Positions 24,553-33,674 of a stretch of 64,000 nucleotides of DNA are shown here, piece after piece. Source of the DNA: an uncultured Angelakisella sp. (GTDB taxonomy: Bacteria > Bacillota > Clostridia > Oscillospirales > Ruminococcaceae); contig CAKSYU010000007.1 of assembly GCA_934524965.1 (NCBI GenBank), positions 1-64,000 of the forward strand. The letters are read 5' to 3'. The notes beneath the pieces were generated by a model. The model saw nothing but the letters and a program-made list of their open reading frames with translations, searched no databases and had not been told where the DNA came from. A program made the translations under genes and the position numbers. Position 1 is the first letter of the stretch, and every line of letters begins with the position of its first letter.

Positions 24553-25827
24553 ATGTTTGTAGATAAAGCGAAAATTTCCATTAAGGCGGGGGACGGCGGC
24601 AACGGCGCAGTCTCCTTCCACAGGGAAAAGTTTGTGGCGGCGGGCGGCCCCGATGGCGGCGACGGTGGACGCGGGGGAGATGTCATCTTCCAGGCGGATA
24701 CCAATATGAGCAGCCTGATCGGCTTCCGCTACAAAAAGAAATACGCCGCCGAAAACGGACAGAACGGCAGTGGCGCACGGTGCAGCGGCAGAACCGGCGA
24801 AAGCCTTGTCATTAAGGTGCCCAAGGGCACTGTGGTGCGGGAGGCGGAAAGCGGTCGTGTACTGGCGGATCTTTCCGGCGATGAGCCGGTGGTGGTGGCA
24901 CGCGGCGGCAAGGGCGGCTGGGGCAACCAGCACTTTGCCACGGCGACCAGACAGATCCCGCGGTTTGCGCGCCCCGGCTATCCCGGCGAACGCTTTGAAG
25001 TGGAGCTGGAATTAAAGCTCCTTGCCGATGTGGGGCTGTGCGGCTTCCCCAATGTGGGCAAGTCCACTTTGATCTCGGTGGTAAGCGCCGCCAAGCCCGA
25101 AATCGCCAATTACCACTTCACCACCCTGACCCCCGTGCTGGGCGTGGTGCGGGTAGATGCCGAGACCAGCTTTGTCATGGCGGATATCCCCGGACTTATT
25201 GAGGGCGCCAGCGAGGGACTGGGGCTGGGACATGAGTTCCTGCGCCATGTAGACCGTTGCCGACTCATCGTTCATGTGGTGGACATATCCGGTATCGAGG
25301 GGCGCGATCCCATCGAGGACTTCAAAACCATCAATACCGAGCTGCGGCGCTTTAACCCCGAGCTGGCGGAGCGCCCCATGCTGGTGGCGGGCAACAAGTG
25401 CGACATGGCAACCGAGGAGCAGATAAAGACCTTCCGCGACTATGTGGAGGGGGAGGGCTACCGATTCTTCCCCATCAGTGCCGCCACCCGCCAGGGCACC
25501 GAGGAGCTGGTACAGGCGATTGCGGCGGAGCTTGCCAAGCTGCCGCCCATTGTGCGGTACGAGCCGCAGCCCATCACCGAGGAGGAACGCATGAAGTCCG
25601 CCCGACGCAACCAGTTTACCATCGAGGTGGTGGACGGCGTGTATGTGGTAAAGGCAGATTGGCTTGCCAATGCGCTTGCCGGTGTAAATATGGAGGACTA
25701 CGAATCGCTGCAATACTTCCAGCGGGTGCTGATCCAAAGCGGCATCATCAAAAAGCTGGAGGAGATGGGCGTGCAGGAGGGCGATACCGTTAGTATCCTC
25801 GACTTTGAATTTGAATATGTGAAGTGA
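24553..25827 (+). CDS. obgE: GTPase ObgE
   Basis: 424 residues. Glycine-rich Obg fold at the N-terminus (KISIKAGDGGNGAVSFHREK), GTPase domain with G1 GFPNVGKSTLI near 168, DIPGLIEGAS, NKCDM, and a C-terminal OCT domain (~350-424). Involved in 50S assembly and stress signalling. In the usual place after rplU-rpmA. A hairpin (CTGCCG...CGGCAG, about 24491-24528) lies in its leader. Confidence 0.96.
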   Translation: MFVDKAKISIKAGDGGNGAVSFHREKFVAAGGPDGGDGGRGGDVIFQADTNMSSLIGFRYKKKYAAENGQNGSGARCSGRTGESLVIKVPKGTVVREAESGRVLADLSGDEPVVVARGGKGGWGNQHFATATRQIPRFARPGYPGERFEVELELKLLADVGLCGFPNVGKSTLISVVSAAKPEIANYHFTTLTPVLGVVRVDAETSFVMADIPGLIEGASEGLGLGHEFLRHVDRCRLIVHVVDISGIEGRDPIEDFKTINTELRRFNPELAERPMLVAGNKCDMATEEQIKTFRDYVEGEGYRFFPISAATRQGTEELVQAIAAELAKLPPIVRYEPQPITEEERMKSARRNQFTIEVVDGVYVVKADWLANALAGVNMEDYESLQYFQRVLIQSGIIKKLEEMGVQEGDTVSILDFEFEYVK

Positions 25828-25831
25828 CGAT

Positions 25832-26227
25832 ATGACCGAGAACAAAAACTTTGACCCGCGGCAGCTTGCCGCCCTTGATCTTGCCTTTGTGGGGGACGGG
25901 GTGTACGGCCTGCTGGTGCGGGAGCGGCTGGCACACGGCGGCAGCCGACCGGTGGGGGAGCTGCACCGCATGGCGGTGGAATATGTAAATGCTGCGGCGC
26001 AGGCGGCCGCCTACGACCGCATAGCCCCGCTGCTGACCGAGACCGAGCAGGCGATATACCGGCGCGGCAGGAACGGCGGCGCGCACCCGCCGAAGAACGC
26101 CAAAGCGAGCGATTACGCCAAGGCGACCGGTCTGGAGGCGCTGTTTGGCTACCTGTACCTGAACGGCGAACGGGAGCGCCTGCGGGAGCTTTTTGAGACG
26201 ATAGCGGCACAGAAGGAACAGAACTGA
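25832..26227 (+). CDS. mrnC: mini-ribonuclease 3
   Basis: 131 residues. RNase III-like catalytic domain with no double-stranded RNA-binding domain: ALDLAFVGDGVYGLLVRE near residue 13 and TGLEALFGYLYL near 103 carry the acidic residues that hold Mg2+. MrnC matures 23S rRNA ends in Firmicutes. Starts 4 bp after obgE. Confidence 0.92.
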   Translation: MTENKNFDPRQLAALDLAFVGDGVYGLLVRERLAHGGSRPVGELHRMAVEYVNAAAQAAAYDRIAPLLTETEQAIYRRGRNGGAHPPKNAKASDYAKATGLEALFGYLYLNGERERLRELFETIAAQKEQN

Positions 26228-26244
26228 AAACGGAGGACGGGACG

Positions 26245-27120
26245 ATGAAGAACCGTGAATGGCTGCGACGGCTGCCGATGGATCTCCTGATGGATATAGT
26301 GGGCGGCTTGATCTACGCGGTAGGTCTTAACTGCTTTGCGAACCCCAATGACATTGCGCCCGGCGGAATGTCCGGTGTGGCGGTCATTCTGAATTACCTG
26401 TTTGAAATTCCGATGGGTACCACCATCTTTTGCGTCAATATTCCGCTGCTGCTGTTGGCGTGGCGCTTTTTGGGGCATGAATTTACCCTGCACAGCCTGA
26501 AAACCATACTGGTGTGGTCGGTGCTGGTGGATCTGGTGGCGCCCTACCTGCCCGCCTACGCCGGAGATAAGATACTGGCGGCGCTGTTCGGCGGTGTGTG
26601 CATCGGCATTGCGGTGGCGCTGGTTTTCCTGCGCGGTTCCACCACCGGCGGCACCGATATCGTCAGCCGGCTGCTGCAGCGGCGCTGGCCCTTTATGCCC
26701 ATCGGCAAGACGATGATCGCGGTGGACGCGGTGATCGTCGCGGCTTCGATGGTGGTCTTTAAGAACATCGAGACCGGTCTTTACGCGCTGATCGCCATTT
26801 ATGTCAGCGGAAGCGTGATCGATACCGTTATGGGCGGTCAGAACACCGGACGCATGGTGCTGATCGTCAGCGATGAGCACACCGCCATTGCCAAGGGCAT
26901 TATGGAAAAGATGGGGCGCGGCGCCACCCTGCTGAACGCCACCGGTGCCTACAGCGGCGCGGAGCGCCATGTGGTGCTGTGCGCGGTGCGCAACAATGAA
27001 TACCCCCGCCTGCGGGAGCTGATCCGGCAGTACGACCCCAAGGCATTCCTGATAACGACCAATGTAAACGAGGTGCTGGGCGAGGGCTTTGCCTCGCTGA
27101 ACGCCAAGAACCTGACCTGA
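26245..27120 (+). CDS. YitT family membrane protein
   Basis: 291 residues. About six transmembrane segments in the first ~190 residues with the conserved ANPNDIAPGGMSGVAVIL and RGSTTGGTDIVSRLL motifs, then a cytoplasmic DUF2179 domain (~210-275: GRMVLIVSDEHTAIAKGIME, ending ...DPKAFLITTNVNEVLGEGF). The family is widespread in Firmicutes; transported substrate unknown. 17 bp after mrnC, so probably co-transcribed. Confidence 0.88.
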   Translation: MKNREWLRRLPMDLLMDIVGGLIYAVGLNCFANPNDIAPGGMSGVAVILNYLFEIPMGTTIFCVNIPLLLLAWRFLGHEFTLHSLKTILVWSVLVDLVAPYLPAYAGDKILAALFGGVCIGIAVALVFLRGSTTGGTDIVSRLLQRRWPFMPIGKTMIAVDAVIVAASMVVFKNIETGLYALIAIYVSGSVIDTVMGGQNTGRMVLIVSDEHTAIAKGIMEKMGRGATLLNATGAYSGAERHVVLCAVRNNEYPRLRELIRQYDPKAFLITTNVNEVLGEGFASLNAKNLT

Positions 27121-27138
27121 CCGCGGAGACGAAAAACA

Positions 27139-27807
27139 ATGCGTATTCGATATAACCCCGAAGCCCGCCCCGAGCTGGCGGCATGGGAATACTATATAGA
27201 CGAGCCGGAAAAGCTGCGCGGTCACTGGGCGGAGCGCTTCTCCCGACGGCAGCCGATGGCGCTGGAGCTGGGCTGCGGCAAGGGCGGCTTTCTGGCGCAG
27301 ATGGCGCCTGCCCACCCCGAAAAAAACTATGTGGCGCTGGACCTGAAAAGCGAGATGCTGGTGCTGGCAAAGCGCAAGGCGGAGGAAGCCTACGCCGCGG
27401 CGGGGCTGCCGATGGATAACCTGCTGATGACGGCGGTGGATATCGAGCGGATTCTGCTGATCATGGACGAGAACGACCGCTTTGACGAGGTGTACATCAA
27501 CTTTTGCCCGCCCTGCCCCAAGTGCCGCCAGCACAAGCACCGGCTGACCCACCCGCGCCAGCTGGAGCGCTACCAGAAGCTGATGACCCCCGAAGCGAAG
27601 CTCTACTTTAAGACCGATGACGACGACCTGTTTATGGCGTCGCTGAGCTACCTGGAGGAGGCGGGCTGGACGCTGGATTACTGCACCCACGACCTGCACC
27701 GCGAGGGCACGCCGGCGGAAAGTCCCCGCACCGAGCACGAGGAGATGTTCAGCAGTCAGGGGATCCTCATCAAATATCTTATTGCAAGTCCCCCAAAAGC
27801 TGAATGA
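27139..27807 (+). CDS. trmB: tRNA (guanine-N7-)-methyltransferase
   Basis: 222 residues. SAM-binding LELGCGKGGFLAQMA near 47, NYVALDLKSEMLVLA, and INFCPPCPKCRQHKHRLTHP (~118-138), where other TrmB proteins have NFPDPWPKxRH...RR. Here the Asp-Pro-Trp is replaced by CPPCPKC, an unusual variant; the downstream LKTDDDDLF corresponds to the family's FKTDN. Methylates G46 of tRNAs. Confidence 0.88.
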   Translation: MRIRYNPEARPELAAWEYYIDEPEKLRGHWAERFSRRQPMALELGCGKGGFLAQMAPAHPEKNYVALDLKSEMLVLAKRKAEEAYAAAGLPMDNLLMTAVDIERILLIMDENDRFDEVYINFCPPCPKCRQHKHRLTHPRQLERYQKLMTPEAKLYFKTDDDDLFMASLSYLEEAGWTLDYCTHDLHREGTPAESPRTEHEEMFSSQGILIKYLIASPPKAE

Positions 27808-27832
27808 CCAAAGCTGAATAACCGAAAAAGAA

Positions 27833-27864
27833 CCCCCGAACACCGGAGAAATGGCGCTCGGGGG
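27833..27864. terminator. bidirectional terminator
   Basis: CCCCCGA pairs with TCGGGGG, followed by CTTTTT on the plus strand and preceded by AAAAAGAA, so usable by trmB (+) and the minus-strand gene at 27881. Confidence 0.7.
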
Positions 27865-27880
27865 CTTTTTGCGGGATTTT

Positions 27881-28162
27881 TCAGGCAGTGGGGTTCAGGG
27901 AACGCTCCAGCCAGATAGAGGCAATATTCAGCGCCTCGTACAGACCGTTCTTTTCGGTCTTTTTGATCATGCGATCCTTGGGGGGCAGCGTCTCATCGGT
28001 GGAGAGGATCTGCACCAGCACACGGTCGGCGGTCTTTTCGGCGTCGTCCTTGGTGGTCAGGATCTTGAGCATGGCGACGCAGCTTTCCGCGGGGTCGCCG
28101 TAGTAGAGGGTATTGCCGCTGCGCACCAGCGGCTTGCCCTTATATTCCAGCATGTTTTCCAT
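27881..28162 (-). CDS. small conserved-looking protein of unknown function
   Basis: 93 residues from ATG 28162 (AAAGGAGG 10 bp upstream); the frame's first ATG at 28249 lies inside ireB and is not used. Not recognised. It starts MENMLEYKGKPLVRSGNTLY and is rich in Lys/Asp/Thr with no signal or membrane segment. It is just downstream of ireB (41 bp), in the place where ruvX is usually found, so it may be part of the same transcript. Confidence 0.7.
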   Translation of the reverse strand: MENMLEYKGKPLVRSGNTLYYGDPAESCVAMLKILTTKDDAEKTADRVLVQILSTDETLPPKDRMIKKTEKNGLYEALNIASIWLERSLNPTA

Positions 28163-28202
28163 GGGGCTGGACCTCCTTTTTGGTAGGATAGGGGAGAGGC
28201 GC

Positions 28203-28454
28203 TTAACGCTCCAGATAGCTGCGCAGCAGGATCTGCAGCAGCTCGTCACGGTCGATGTGGCGGATCAGCCCACGGGCGTTATTGTGGGTGGTGATGTAGG
28301 TGGGGTCTTCGCTGAGGATATAGCCGACCAGCTGGTTGATGGGATTGTAGCCCTTTTCCAGCAGCGCCTCATACACGGTGGTCAGCGTCTTTTTCAGCTC
28401 CTTTTCCCGATCCTCCTTGATGGAAAAGGAAATGGTCGGTTCGGTATTTGCCAT
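28203..28454 (-). CDS. ireB: IreB family regulatory phosphoprotein
   Basis: 83 residues from ATG 28454, preceded by GAAGGGAGAGTG. Near-complete match to the family: [59 protein letters not shown]. In Enterococcus IreB is a Thr-phosphorylated substrate of the Ser/Thr kinase IreK affecting cephalosporin resistance. The phospho-accepting threonines in family members are near the N-terminus; TEPTISF here is compatible. The expected ruvX neighbour is absent. Confidence 0.93.
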   Translation of the reverse strand: MANTEPTISFSIKEDREKELKKTLTTVYEALLEKGYNPINQLVGYILSEDPTYITTHNNARGLIRHIDRDELLQILLRSYLER

Positions 28455-28503
28455 ATGGTCACTCTCCCTTCGGTATGGGCTTTTTCGCAAAGCACTTACC
28501 TAT

Positions 28504-28532
28504 ATTGTAGCGTAAAGCGCGGGGGAATACAA
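28504..28532 (-). promoter_or_regulatory. promoter of ireB
   Basis: On the minus strand TTGTAT, 17 bp, TACAAT; about 50 bp before the ireB start. Confidence 0.6.
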
Positions 28533-28561
28533 GGAGAAAAACCGCAAAGGGGCGGTTTTCT
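28531..28561. terminator. terminator after pheT
   Basis: GGAGAAAACCGC pairs with GCGGTTTTTCTCC (read on the minus strand) about 15 bp beyond the pheT stop, ending in a T-rich stretch. It overlaps the ireB -35 region. Confidence 0.7.
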
Positions 28562-28574
28562 CCCTGCAATATTT

Positions 28575-30950
28575 TTAGGCGCGCAGCGTGATGCCGTACT
28601 GGGAAAGGGCGTTCAGTGCCTTTTCGATGGCTTTGTCACATTCCTCCACGGTCAGGGTACGGTCGGCGGCACGCAGCACCAGCGAATAGGCAACGCTCTT
28701 TTTGCCGGCGGGGACGGGGGCGCCGCGGTACACATCAAACAGCTTGATCTGCTCCAGAATATTGCCCACAGCGCCGGTGATGGTCTTTTCGATGACCGCG
28801 ACGGGCAGGCTGTCATCGCAGATGACGGCAAGATCGCGGGTGGAGGCGGGGAAGCGGGGCAGGGCGTGATAGGTCGCCTCCGGCAGACGCGCGGCGAAGA
28901 GACGGGCGATATCCAATCGTGCGACCCAGGCACGGCAGCCGATGCCGAAGTTCTCCAGCACCTTGGGGTGAACCTCGCCCACCGAGCCGATCTCCACATC
29001 ACCGACCGTCAGCACAGCATAGCGACCGGGGTGGTAGCTGGGGTGGGTGGAAACGGCGGTATAATCGGCACGGGGCAGGTTAAGGCGGGAAAGCAGGCTT
29101 TCCACGGTGCCCTTGAGGGTGAAGAAATCCGACTCGCCGCCGTAGCAGCCGATCATAAGGACAGCCTTTTCATCCGGCAGATCCTCGCCCTCACGGGGCA
29201 GGTACTCGCTGGAGATCTCGTACAGCCAGGCTTCCGGATTGCGGTTATTGTAGTTGCGCGCCAGTGTATCCAGCATGCTGGGCAGACCGGTGGTGCGCAT
29301 GATGGAGGTATCCTCGCCCAAGGGGTTGGTGATGACGACGGACTTGCGCATGGGGCTTTCCGCCGGCAGGCAGATCTTATCGTACATCTTGGGGCTCATA
29401 AAGGAGTAGGTGACGATCTCATCGTAGCCCATGGCGATCATGGCGCTGTTGATACGGCGCTCGAAGTCCTGCTCCGGCGTGACGACCGCCTCCGCCGAAC
29501 CGCGCAGCGCAGTGGTGGGGATCTTGTCGTAGCCGTACATACGGGCGACTTCCTCGGCGATATCCGCCTTTTGCTCCAGATCGGCGCGGTAGCTGGGGAC
29601 GATGCACTCGTCGCCCACCACGGCGATCTCCAAAGGACGCAGGTAGTTCACCATTTCCTCACGGGTGATATCAATGCCGAGGAAGCGGTTCATCCAGTCG
29701 GCATCAAAGGGAACACGGCGCAGGGTGTGGTCGGCGTGGTCGATATCAATAACGCCGGAGACGACCTCGCCAGCGCCCAGCTGCTCCACCAGCTCCAGAG
29801 CGCGCAGCAGGGCGCCCTCGCAGTTCATGGGGTCCAGCCCTTTCTCGAAGCGACCGGAGGATTCGGTGCGCATCCCCAGCTTTTTGGCGGTCAGGCGCAC
29901 GCTGCTGCCCTTAAAGCAGGCGGATTCAAAAACGATGGTATTGGTGTCATCGTGGATACCGCTGTACTCACCGCCCATAACGCCCGCTACGGCGCTAGGT
30001 TTTTCGGCATCGGCAATGACCAGCATTTCGGGGGAAAGCTCCCGCACGGTGCCGTCCAGCGTGGTGATGGTCTCGCCCGCGGCGGCATTGCGCACGACGA
30101 TCTGACCGTCCTTGACATACTTGAGGTCAAAGGCATGCATGGGCTGACCGTATTCCAGCATGACATAGTTGGTGATATCCACGATATTATTGATGGGGCG
30201 GACGCCGCAGGCACGCAGGCGCTCCCGCAGCCAGCGGGGAGAAGGCTCCACCTTGATGTTGCGGACGACTGCCGCCATATAGCGCTGGCACAGCTCGGTG
30301 TTTTCCACGCGGACACGCAGCAGCTCGTTTACATCGCCGCCGGCGCCCTGTACCGCGGGGGTGTGCAGATGCAGCGGCAGGCGGTAGGTCGCGGCGGTCT
30401 CCCGCGCCAGACCGATGATGGAAAGGCAATCGGGGCGGTTGGAGGTGATCTCAAACTCCACGACGGTATCGTTAAGGCCGATAGCGGTGCGGATATCCTC
30501 GCCGACGGCGCAGGCTTCCTGCAGAATGAAGATGCCGTCCTCGATGGCATAGGGGAAATCGTGGGTGGTCAGCCCCAGCTCCTTCAGCGAGCAGAGCATA
30601 CCGTTGGATTCCTCGCCGCGCAGCTTGCCCTTGGTGATGGTCACGCCGCCGGGCAGGTGGGATTTGTGCAGGGCGGCGGGCACCAGATCGCCCACATGGA
30701 CATTCTGCGCGCCGGTGACGATCTGTACCGGCTCCGCCTTGCCCACATCGACCTGACAGACCCACATATGGTCGCTGTTGGGGTGGCGCTCCATCGCCAG
30801 CACCTTGCCGACCACTACATTCTCTATCTCAGCGCCCTCGGTTTCGTAGCCCTCTACCTTGGAGCCGGACATGGTAAGCGCTTCGCAAAAATCATGGATA
30901 GGGGTATCCACATGGACAAACTCGTCCAGCCATCTCATCGAAAGATTCAT
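28575..30950 (-). CDS. pheT: phenylalanine-tRNA ligase beta subunit
   Basis: 791 residues, full length. Domains in order: tRNA-binding OB fold (~40-150: VVGKVLAMERHPNSDHMWVCQVDVG), B3/B4 editing domain (~210-390), B5, the catalytic-like domain, and the C-terminal ferredoxin-like anticodon-binding domain (FPASTRDLAVICD...). Forms an (alpha-beta)2 enzyme with PheS, encoded 21 bp upstream. Expression is under the pheST T-box. Confidence 0.97.
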   Translation of the reverse strand: MNLSMRWLDEFVHVDTPIHDFCEALTMSGSKVEGYETEGAEIENVVVGKVLAMERHPNSDHMWVCQVDVGKAEPVQIVTGAQNVHVGDLVPAALHKSHLPGGVTITKGKLRGEESNGMLCSLKELGLTTHDFPYAIEDGIFILQEACAVGEDIRTAIGLNDTVVEFEITSNRPDCLSIIGLARETAATYRLPLHLHTPAVQGAGGDVNELLRVRVENTELCQRYMAAVVRNIKVEPSPRWLRERLRACGVRPINNIVDITNYVMLEYGQPMHAFDLKYVKDGQIVVRNAAAGETITTLDGTVRELSPEMLVIADAEKPSAVAGVMGGEYSGIHDDTNTIVFESACFKGSSVRLTAKKLGMRTESSGRFEKGLDPMNCEGALLRALELVEQLGAGEVVSGVIDIDHADHTLRRVPFDADWMNRFLGIDITREEMVNYLRPLEIAVVGDECIVPSYRADLEQKADIAEEVARMYGYDKIPTTALRGSAEAVVTPEQDFERRINSAMIAMGYDEIVTYSFMSPKMYDKICLPAESPMRKSVVITNPLGEDTSIMRTTGLPSMLDTLARNYNNRNPEAWLYEISSEYLPREGEDLPDEKAVLMIGCYGGESDFFTLKGTVESLLSRLNLPRADYTAVSTHPSYHPGRYAVLTVGDVEIGSVGEVHPKVLENFGIGCRAWVARLDIARLFAARLPEATYHALPRFPASTRDLAVICDDSLPVAVIEKTITGAVGNILEQIKLFDVYRGAPVPAGKKSVAYSLVLRAADRTLTVEECDKAIEKALNALSQYGITLRA

Positions 30951-30971
30951 AATTCCTTGCCCTCCTTTCCC

Positions 30972-31991
30972 TTAAAACTGCTCCAGAAAACGGGTATCGT
31001 TTTCATAGAACAGACGCATATCATCTACGGCAAAGCGGCGCATGACAATGCGCTCCAGACCGATGCCGAAGGCAAAGCCGCTGTACTTTTCGGGATCCAG
31101 CCCGCAGCCGGCAAGCACCTTGGGGTGTACCATGCCGCAGCCGAGGATCTCGATCCAGCCCTCGCCCTTGCAGATGCGGCAGCCCTTGCCGTGGCAGGCA
31201 AAGCACTGCACGTCCACCTCGGCGGAGGGCTCGGTGAAGGGGAAGTGGTGCGGACGGAAGCGCACGACGGAATCCTCGCCGTACAGGCGCTTGATGACCG
31301 TTTCCAGACAGCCCTTGAGGTCGCTCATGGTGATGCCCTCATCGACCACCAGACCCTCGATCTGATGGAAGATGGGGGAATGGGTGGCGTCTACGGCGTC
31401 GCTGCGGTACACGCGTCCCGGCGCAATGATGCGAATGGGGGGCTTGCGCTGCTCCATGGTGCGGATCTGCACCGGAGAGGTCTGGGTGCGCAGCAGCACC
31501 TTATCAGTGATGTAAAAGGTATCCTGCGTGTCGCGGGCGGGGTGGTCGGGCGGCAGGTTAAGCGCCTCAAAGTTGTAATAATCCAGCTCCACCTCGGGAC
31601 CGGAAACCACATCGAAGCCCATGCCGAGGAAGATCTCCTTGATCTCGTCCAGCACGAGGTTTAAGGGGTGACGGTGACCCTCCCGCACGGGCTTGCCGGG
31701 CAGGGTCACATCAAGGGTCTCCATTTTGAGCTTCTGCTCCGCCAGTGCGGTTTTCAGCGCGGCGCCGCGGTCAGCCAGTTTTTCTTCTATGGCGGCACGG
31801 ACTTCGTTTGCCATCTGACCCATCATGGGGCGTTCCTCCGGCGAAAGCTGCCCCATCGTTTTCAGAATGGCGGTCAGTTCGCCCTTTTTGCCGAGAAGCT
31901 GTACCCGCGCCTCCTCCAGCGCGGCAAGGTCTTCGGCATTTTGCAGGCGTTCCAGCGCGCGTGCGCGGATCGCTTCCAGTGCGGATTTCAT
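30972..31991 (-). CDS. pheS: phenylalanine-tRNA ligase alpha subunit
   Basis: 339 residues from ATG 31991 (AACGGAGGG upstream); the longer frame back to 32120 runs through the T-box terminator and is not used. N-terminal coiled coil ([24 protein letters not shown]...), then class II catalytic core: [19 protein letters not shown], motif 2 region [25 protein letters not shown], and motif 3 [13 protein letters not shown]. Activates phenylalanine. Confidence 0.97.
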   Translation of the reverse strand: MKSALEAIRARALERLQNAEDLAALEEARVQLLGKKGELTAILKTMGQLSPEERPMMGQMANEVRAAIEEKLADRGAALKTALAEQKLKMETLDVTLPGKPVREGHRHPLNLVLDEIKEIFLGMGFDVVSGPEVELDYYNFEALNLPPDHPARDTQDTFYITDKVLLRTQTSPVQIRTMEQRKPPIRIIAPGRVYRSDAVDATHSPIFHQIEGLVVDEGITMSDLKGCLETVIKRLYGEDSVVRFRPHHFPFTEPSAEVDVQCFACHGKGCRICKGEGWIEILGCGMVHPKVLAGCGLDPEKYSGFAFGIGLERIVMRRFAVDDMRLFYENDTRFLEQF

Positions 31992-32033
31992 AGTGATCCC
32001 TCCGTTTAGAAATGAAATAGTTTGGCGGGCGGG

Positions 32034-32290
32034 CAGAAAAAAAGACCCCGTCCCGCAACAGGGACGAAGCCGCATATGCTCCGTGGTACCACCCAGCTTT
32101 ACGTCCCGCAGGGGACGCACACTTTACTGCCCGCTAACGAGGGCAAACCCGTCGCCGCCTACTTTTTGGTTCAGCGGCGCTGCTCCCCGGGGAACTTCCC
32201 GCATCTTTCCCTGTGCGCCCTCGCAGCCATGGGACGCTTCTCTGTACCGGAGAAAAGACGGGTACTTTACCGGATCACGGCATTTCAATG
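32034..32290 (-). promoter_or_regulatory. T-box leader of pheST
   Basis: About 255 nt on the minus strand. It contains the T-box core GGGTGGTACCACGG (32081-32094), directly followed by a terminator hairpin (GTCCC-tgttgc-GGGAC) and seven T. Uncharged tRNA-Phe is expected to stabilise the antiterminator and allow pheST transcription. The specifier codon was not assigned with certainty. Confidence 0.9.
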
Positions 32291-32295
32291 CATTT

Positions 32296-32324
32296 ATTCT
32301 ACCACGGCAGGGGGGCTTTTGCAA
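32296..32324 (-). promoter_or_regulatory. promoter of the pheST T-box transcript
   Basis: On the minus strand TTGCAA (32319-32324), 17 bp, TAGAAT (32296-32301). The palindromic TTGCAA may also serve as a -35 for the divergent acpS gene, with TATCAT at 32340-32345 (short 15-bp spacer). Confidence 0.65.
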
Positions 32325-32374
32325 GGGGGAGTTTTATGCTATCATAGAAAAAAAGGAAATGGGAGGAAAGCGTG

Positions 32375-32737
32375 ATGGAGCTGCGTAACGGTGTGGATAT
32401 TACCGATGTGAGCCGCATGGAAAAAAGCCTGCAAAGAGAGGGCTTTTGGGAAAAATGCTTTGCCCCTGCAGAGCAGGAATATATCCGCCGTCAGGCACAG
32501 CCCGCCCAAACGGCGGCGGCGCTTTGGGCGGCAAAGGAGGCATTCGGCAAGGCGATGGGGACAGGACTTTCCGGCTGGTCGCTGCCGGAGGCTGCGGTTG
32601 CCCACACGCCGGAGGGCGCTCCGTATTTTAACCTGAGCGGTGCGGCAGCGGCACTGGCGGCGGGCTGGCAGCTTTCGCTTTCCCTTTCGCACGAGGGCGG
32701 CTTTGCCATTGCCATGGTAACGGCGCTGCGGAGATAA
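32375..32737 (+). CDS. acpS: holo-[acyl-carrier-protein] synthase
   Basis: 120 residues from ATG 32375 (GGGAGG 8 bp upstream; GTG 32372 is possible). Matches AcpS: NGVDITDVSRM with the metal-binding Asp, CFAPAEQEYI, WAAKEAFGKAMGTGL with the catalytic Glu/Lys, and a terminal SLSHEGGFAIAMV. Transfers 4'-phosphopantetheine from CoA to ACP. It lies near alr, an association also seen in Bacillus. Confidence 0.93.
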   Translation: MELRNGVDITDVSRMEKSLQREGFWEKCFAPAEQEYIRRQAQPAQTAAALWAAKEAFGKAMGTGLSGWSLPEAAVAHTPEGAPYFNLSGAAAALAAGWQLSLSLSHEGGFAIAMVTALRR

Positions 32738-32740
32738 AAT

Positions 32741-33496
32741 CTACCCGCGCAGAGTGCGCAGCAGCCACAGACCTGCAAACCACACCGGCTGATGAAACAG
32801 ATACAGCGCCAGCGTGTGTCGTCCCAGCCGAGCCATGCCGGTGGAACGGCTCTGCCGCAGGCGGTCAAGACAGGGCGAGGAAAACAGATATCGTGCCAGA
32901 GCGCACCCTGCCCAGAACAGCCCGCCCCATGGCAGCAGCGGAAAATAATCCGCCGAAAGAACGCGGCGGCAGGGCAGCCCCAGCCACAAAAGCCACGGGT
33001 GATCCCACCACGCTGCCGGCAGGGGAATGCCGGCAAAAGTGCCCTGCTCCAGTCGAAAGGCGAGCCAAAACACCACCGCCCCGCACAGAATCCCCACCCA
33101 TGGCGGCAGCCTGCCCAAAAGCGGGTGCAGCGGCACCCACAGCAGCAGGCACAGCGCCAGCAGGTGCAGGATCCCGAAGCGAATGGGGCACGCCGGACTG
33201 ACCCAGCCGCTGATCAGCCGAATCACCAATGCCAGTGCAGCGCAGCACAGCCCCCGCCGCAGGTTGCTGCGGCTGAGGCGGGTACACACCCCGCACAGCA
33301 GGATAAAAAAAGCCGGCACCACCGCCCGCAGCAGCCGGAAGCGATCGGTCAGAAGCCACAGGTGTGGCAGCGCCGCCGGGAAGAACAGCCCGATATCGTA
33401 AATGAGATGATAAAAAAGCACCAGCAGGATAAGCATGCCCCGCACTTCATCAATGCGGGCGATGCGGCTGCTGCAAGGGGCGGGGGAGGACATCAT
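32741..33496 (-). CDS. membrane acyltransferase-like protein (DUF1624/HGSNAT type)
   Basis: 251 residues, strongly hydrophobic with about seven transmembrane helices. The N-terminal RIARIDEVRGMLILLVLFYHLIYDIG has the charged R-x-x-x-x-D-x-x-R-G followed by a His in the first helix, typical of heparan-alpha-glucosaminide N-acetyltransferase-like/DUF1624 proteins, and ALYLFHQP near the C-terminus. It would transfer acyl groups to a surface polymer; the substrate is unknown. Convergent with acpS, 3 bp apart. Confidence 0.75.
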   Translation of the reverse strand: MMSSPAPCSSRIARIDEVRGMLILLVLFYHLIYDIGLFFPAALPHLWLLTDRFRLLRAVVPAFFILLCGVCTRLSRSNLRRGLCCAALALVIRLISGWVSPACPIRFGILHLLALCLLLWVPLHPLLGRLPPWVGILCGAVVFWLAFRLEQGTFAGIPLPAAWWDHPWLLWLGLPCRRVLSADYFPLLPWGGLFWAGCALARYLFSSPCLDRLRQSRSTGMARLGRHTLALYLFHQPVWFAGLWLLRTLRG

Positions 33497-33579
33497 AACA
33501 CCTCACTGCAAAGCAGGATCATTCTAAAAGAATATCAATAGTATGGGCAGAAATTTGCAAAAAGTTCATGTCCTGCGGG

Positions 33580-33609
33580 TTGCGATTTCCCGCCGGAGGG
33601 ACTATACTA
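33580..33609 (+). promoter_or_regulatory. promoter of alr
   Basis: TTGCGA (33580-33585), 18 bp, TATACT (33604-33609). Confidence 0.5.
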
Positions 33610-33674
33610 TATCCATTATCCCATGATTCCATGACCCGCCTCAAATTCATTCACCCGTAAAGGAAGGTTCCGAT

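Noticed and set aside
28113..31664. 1183-residue plus-strand open frame
   Set aside because: It is antisense to pheT/pheS/ireB, whose proteins are unmistakable; long antisense frames are common in this GC-rich DNA.
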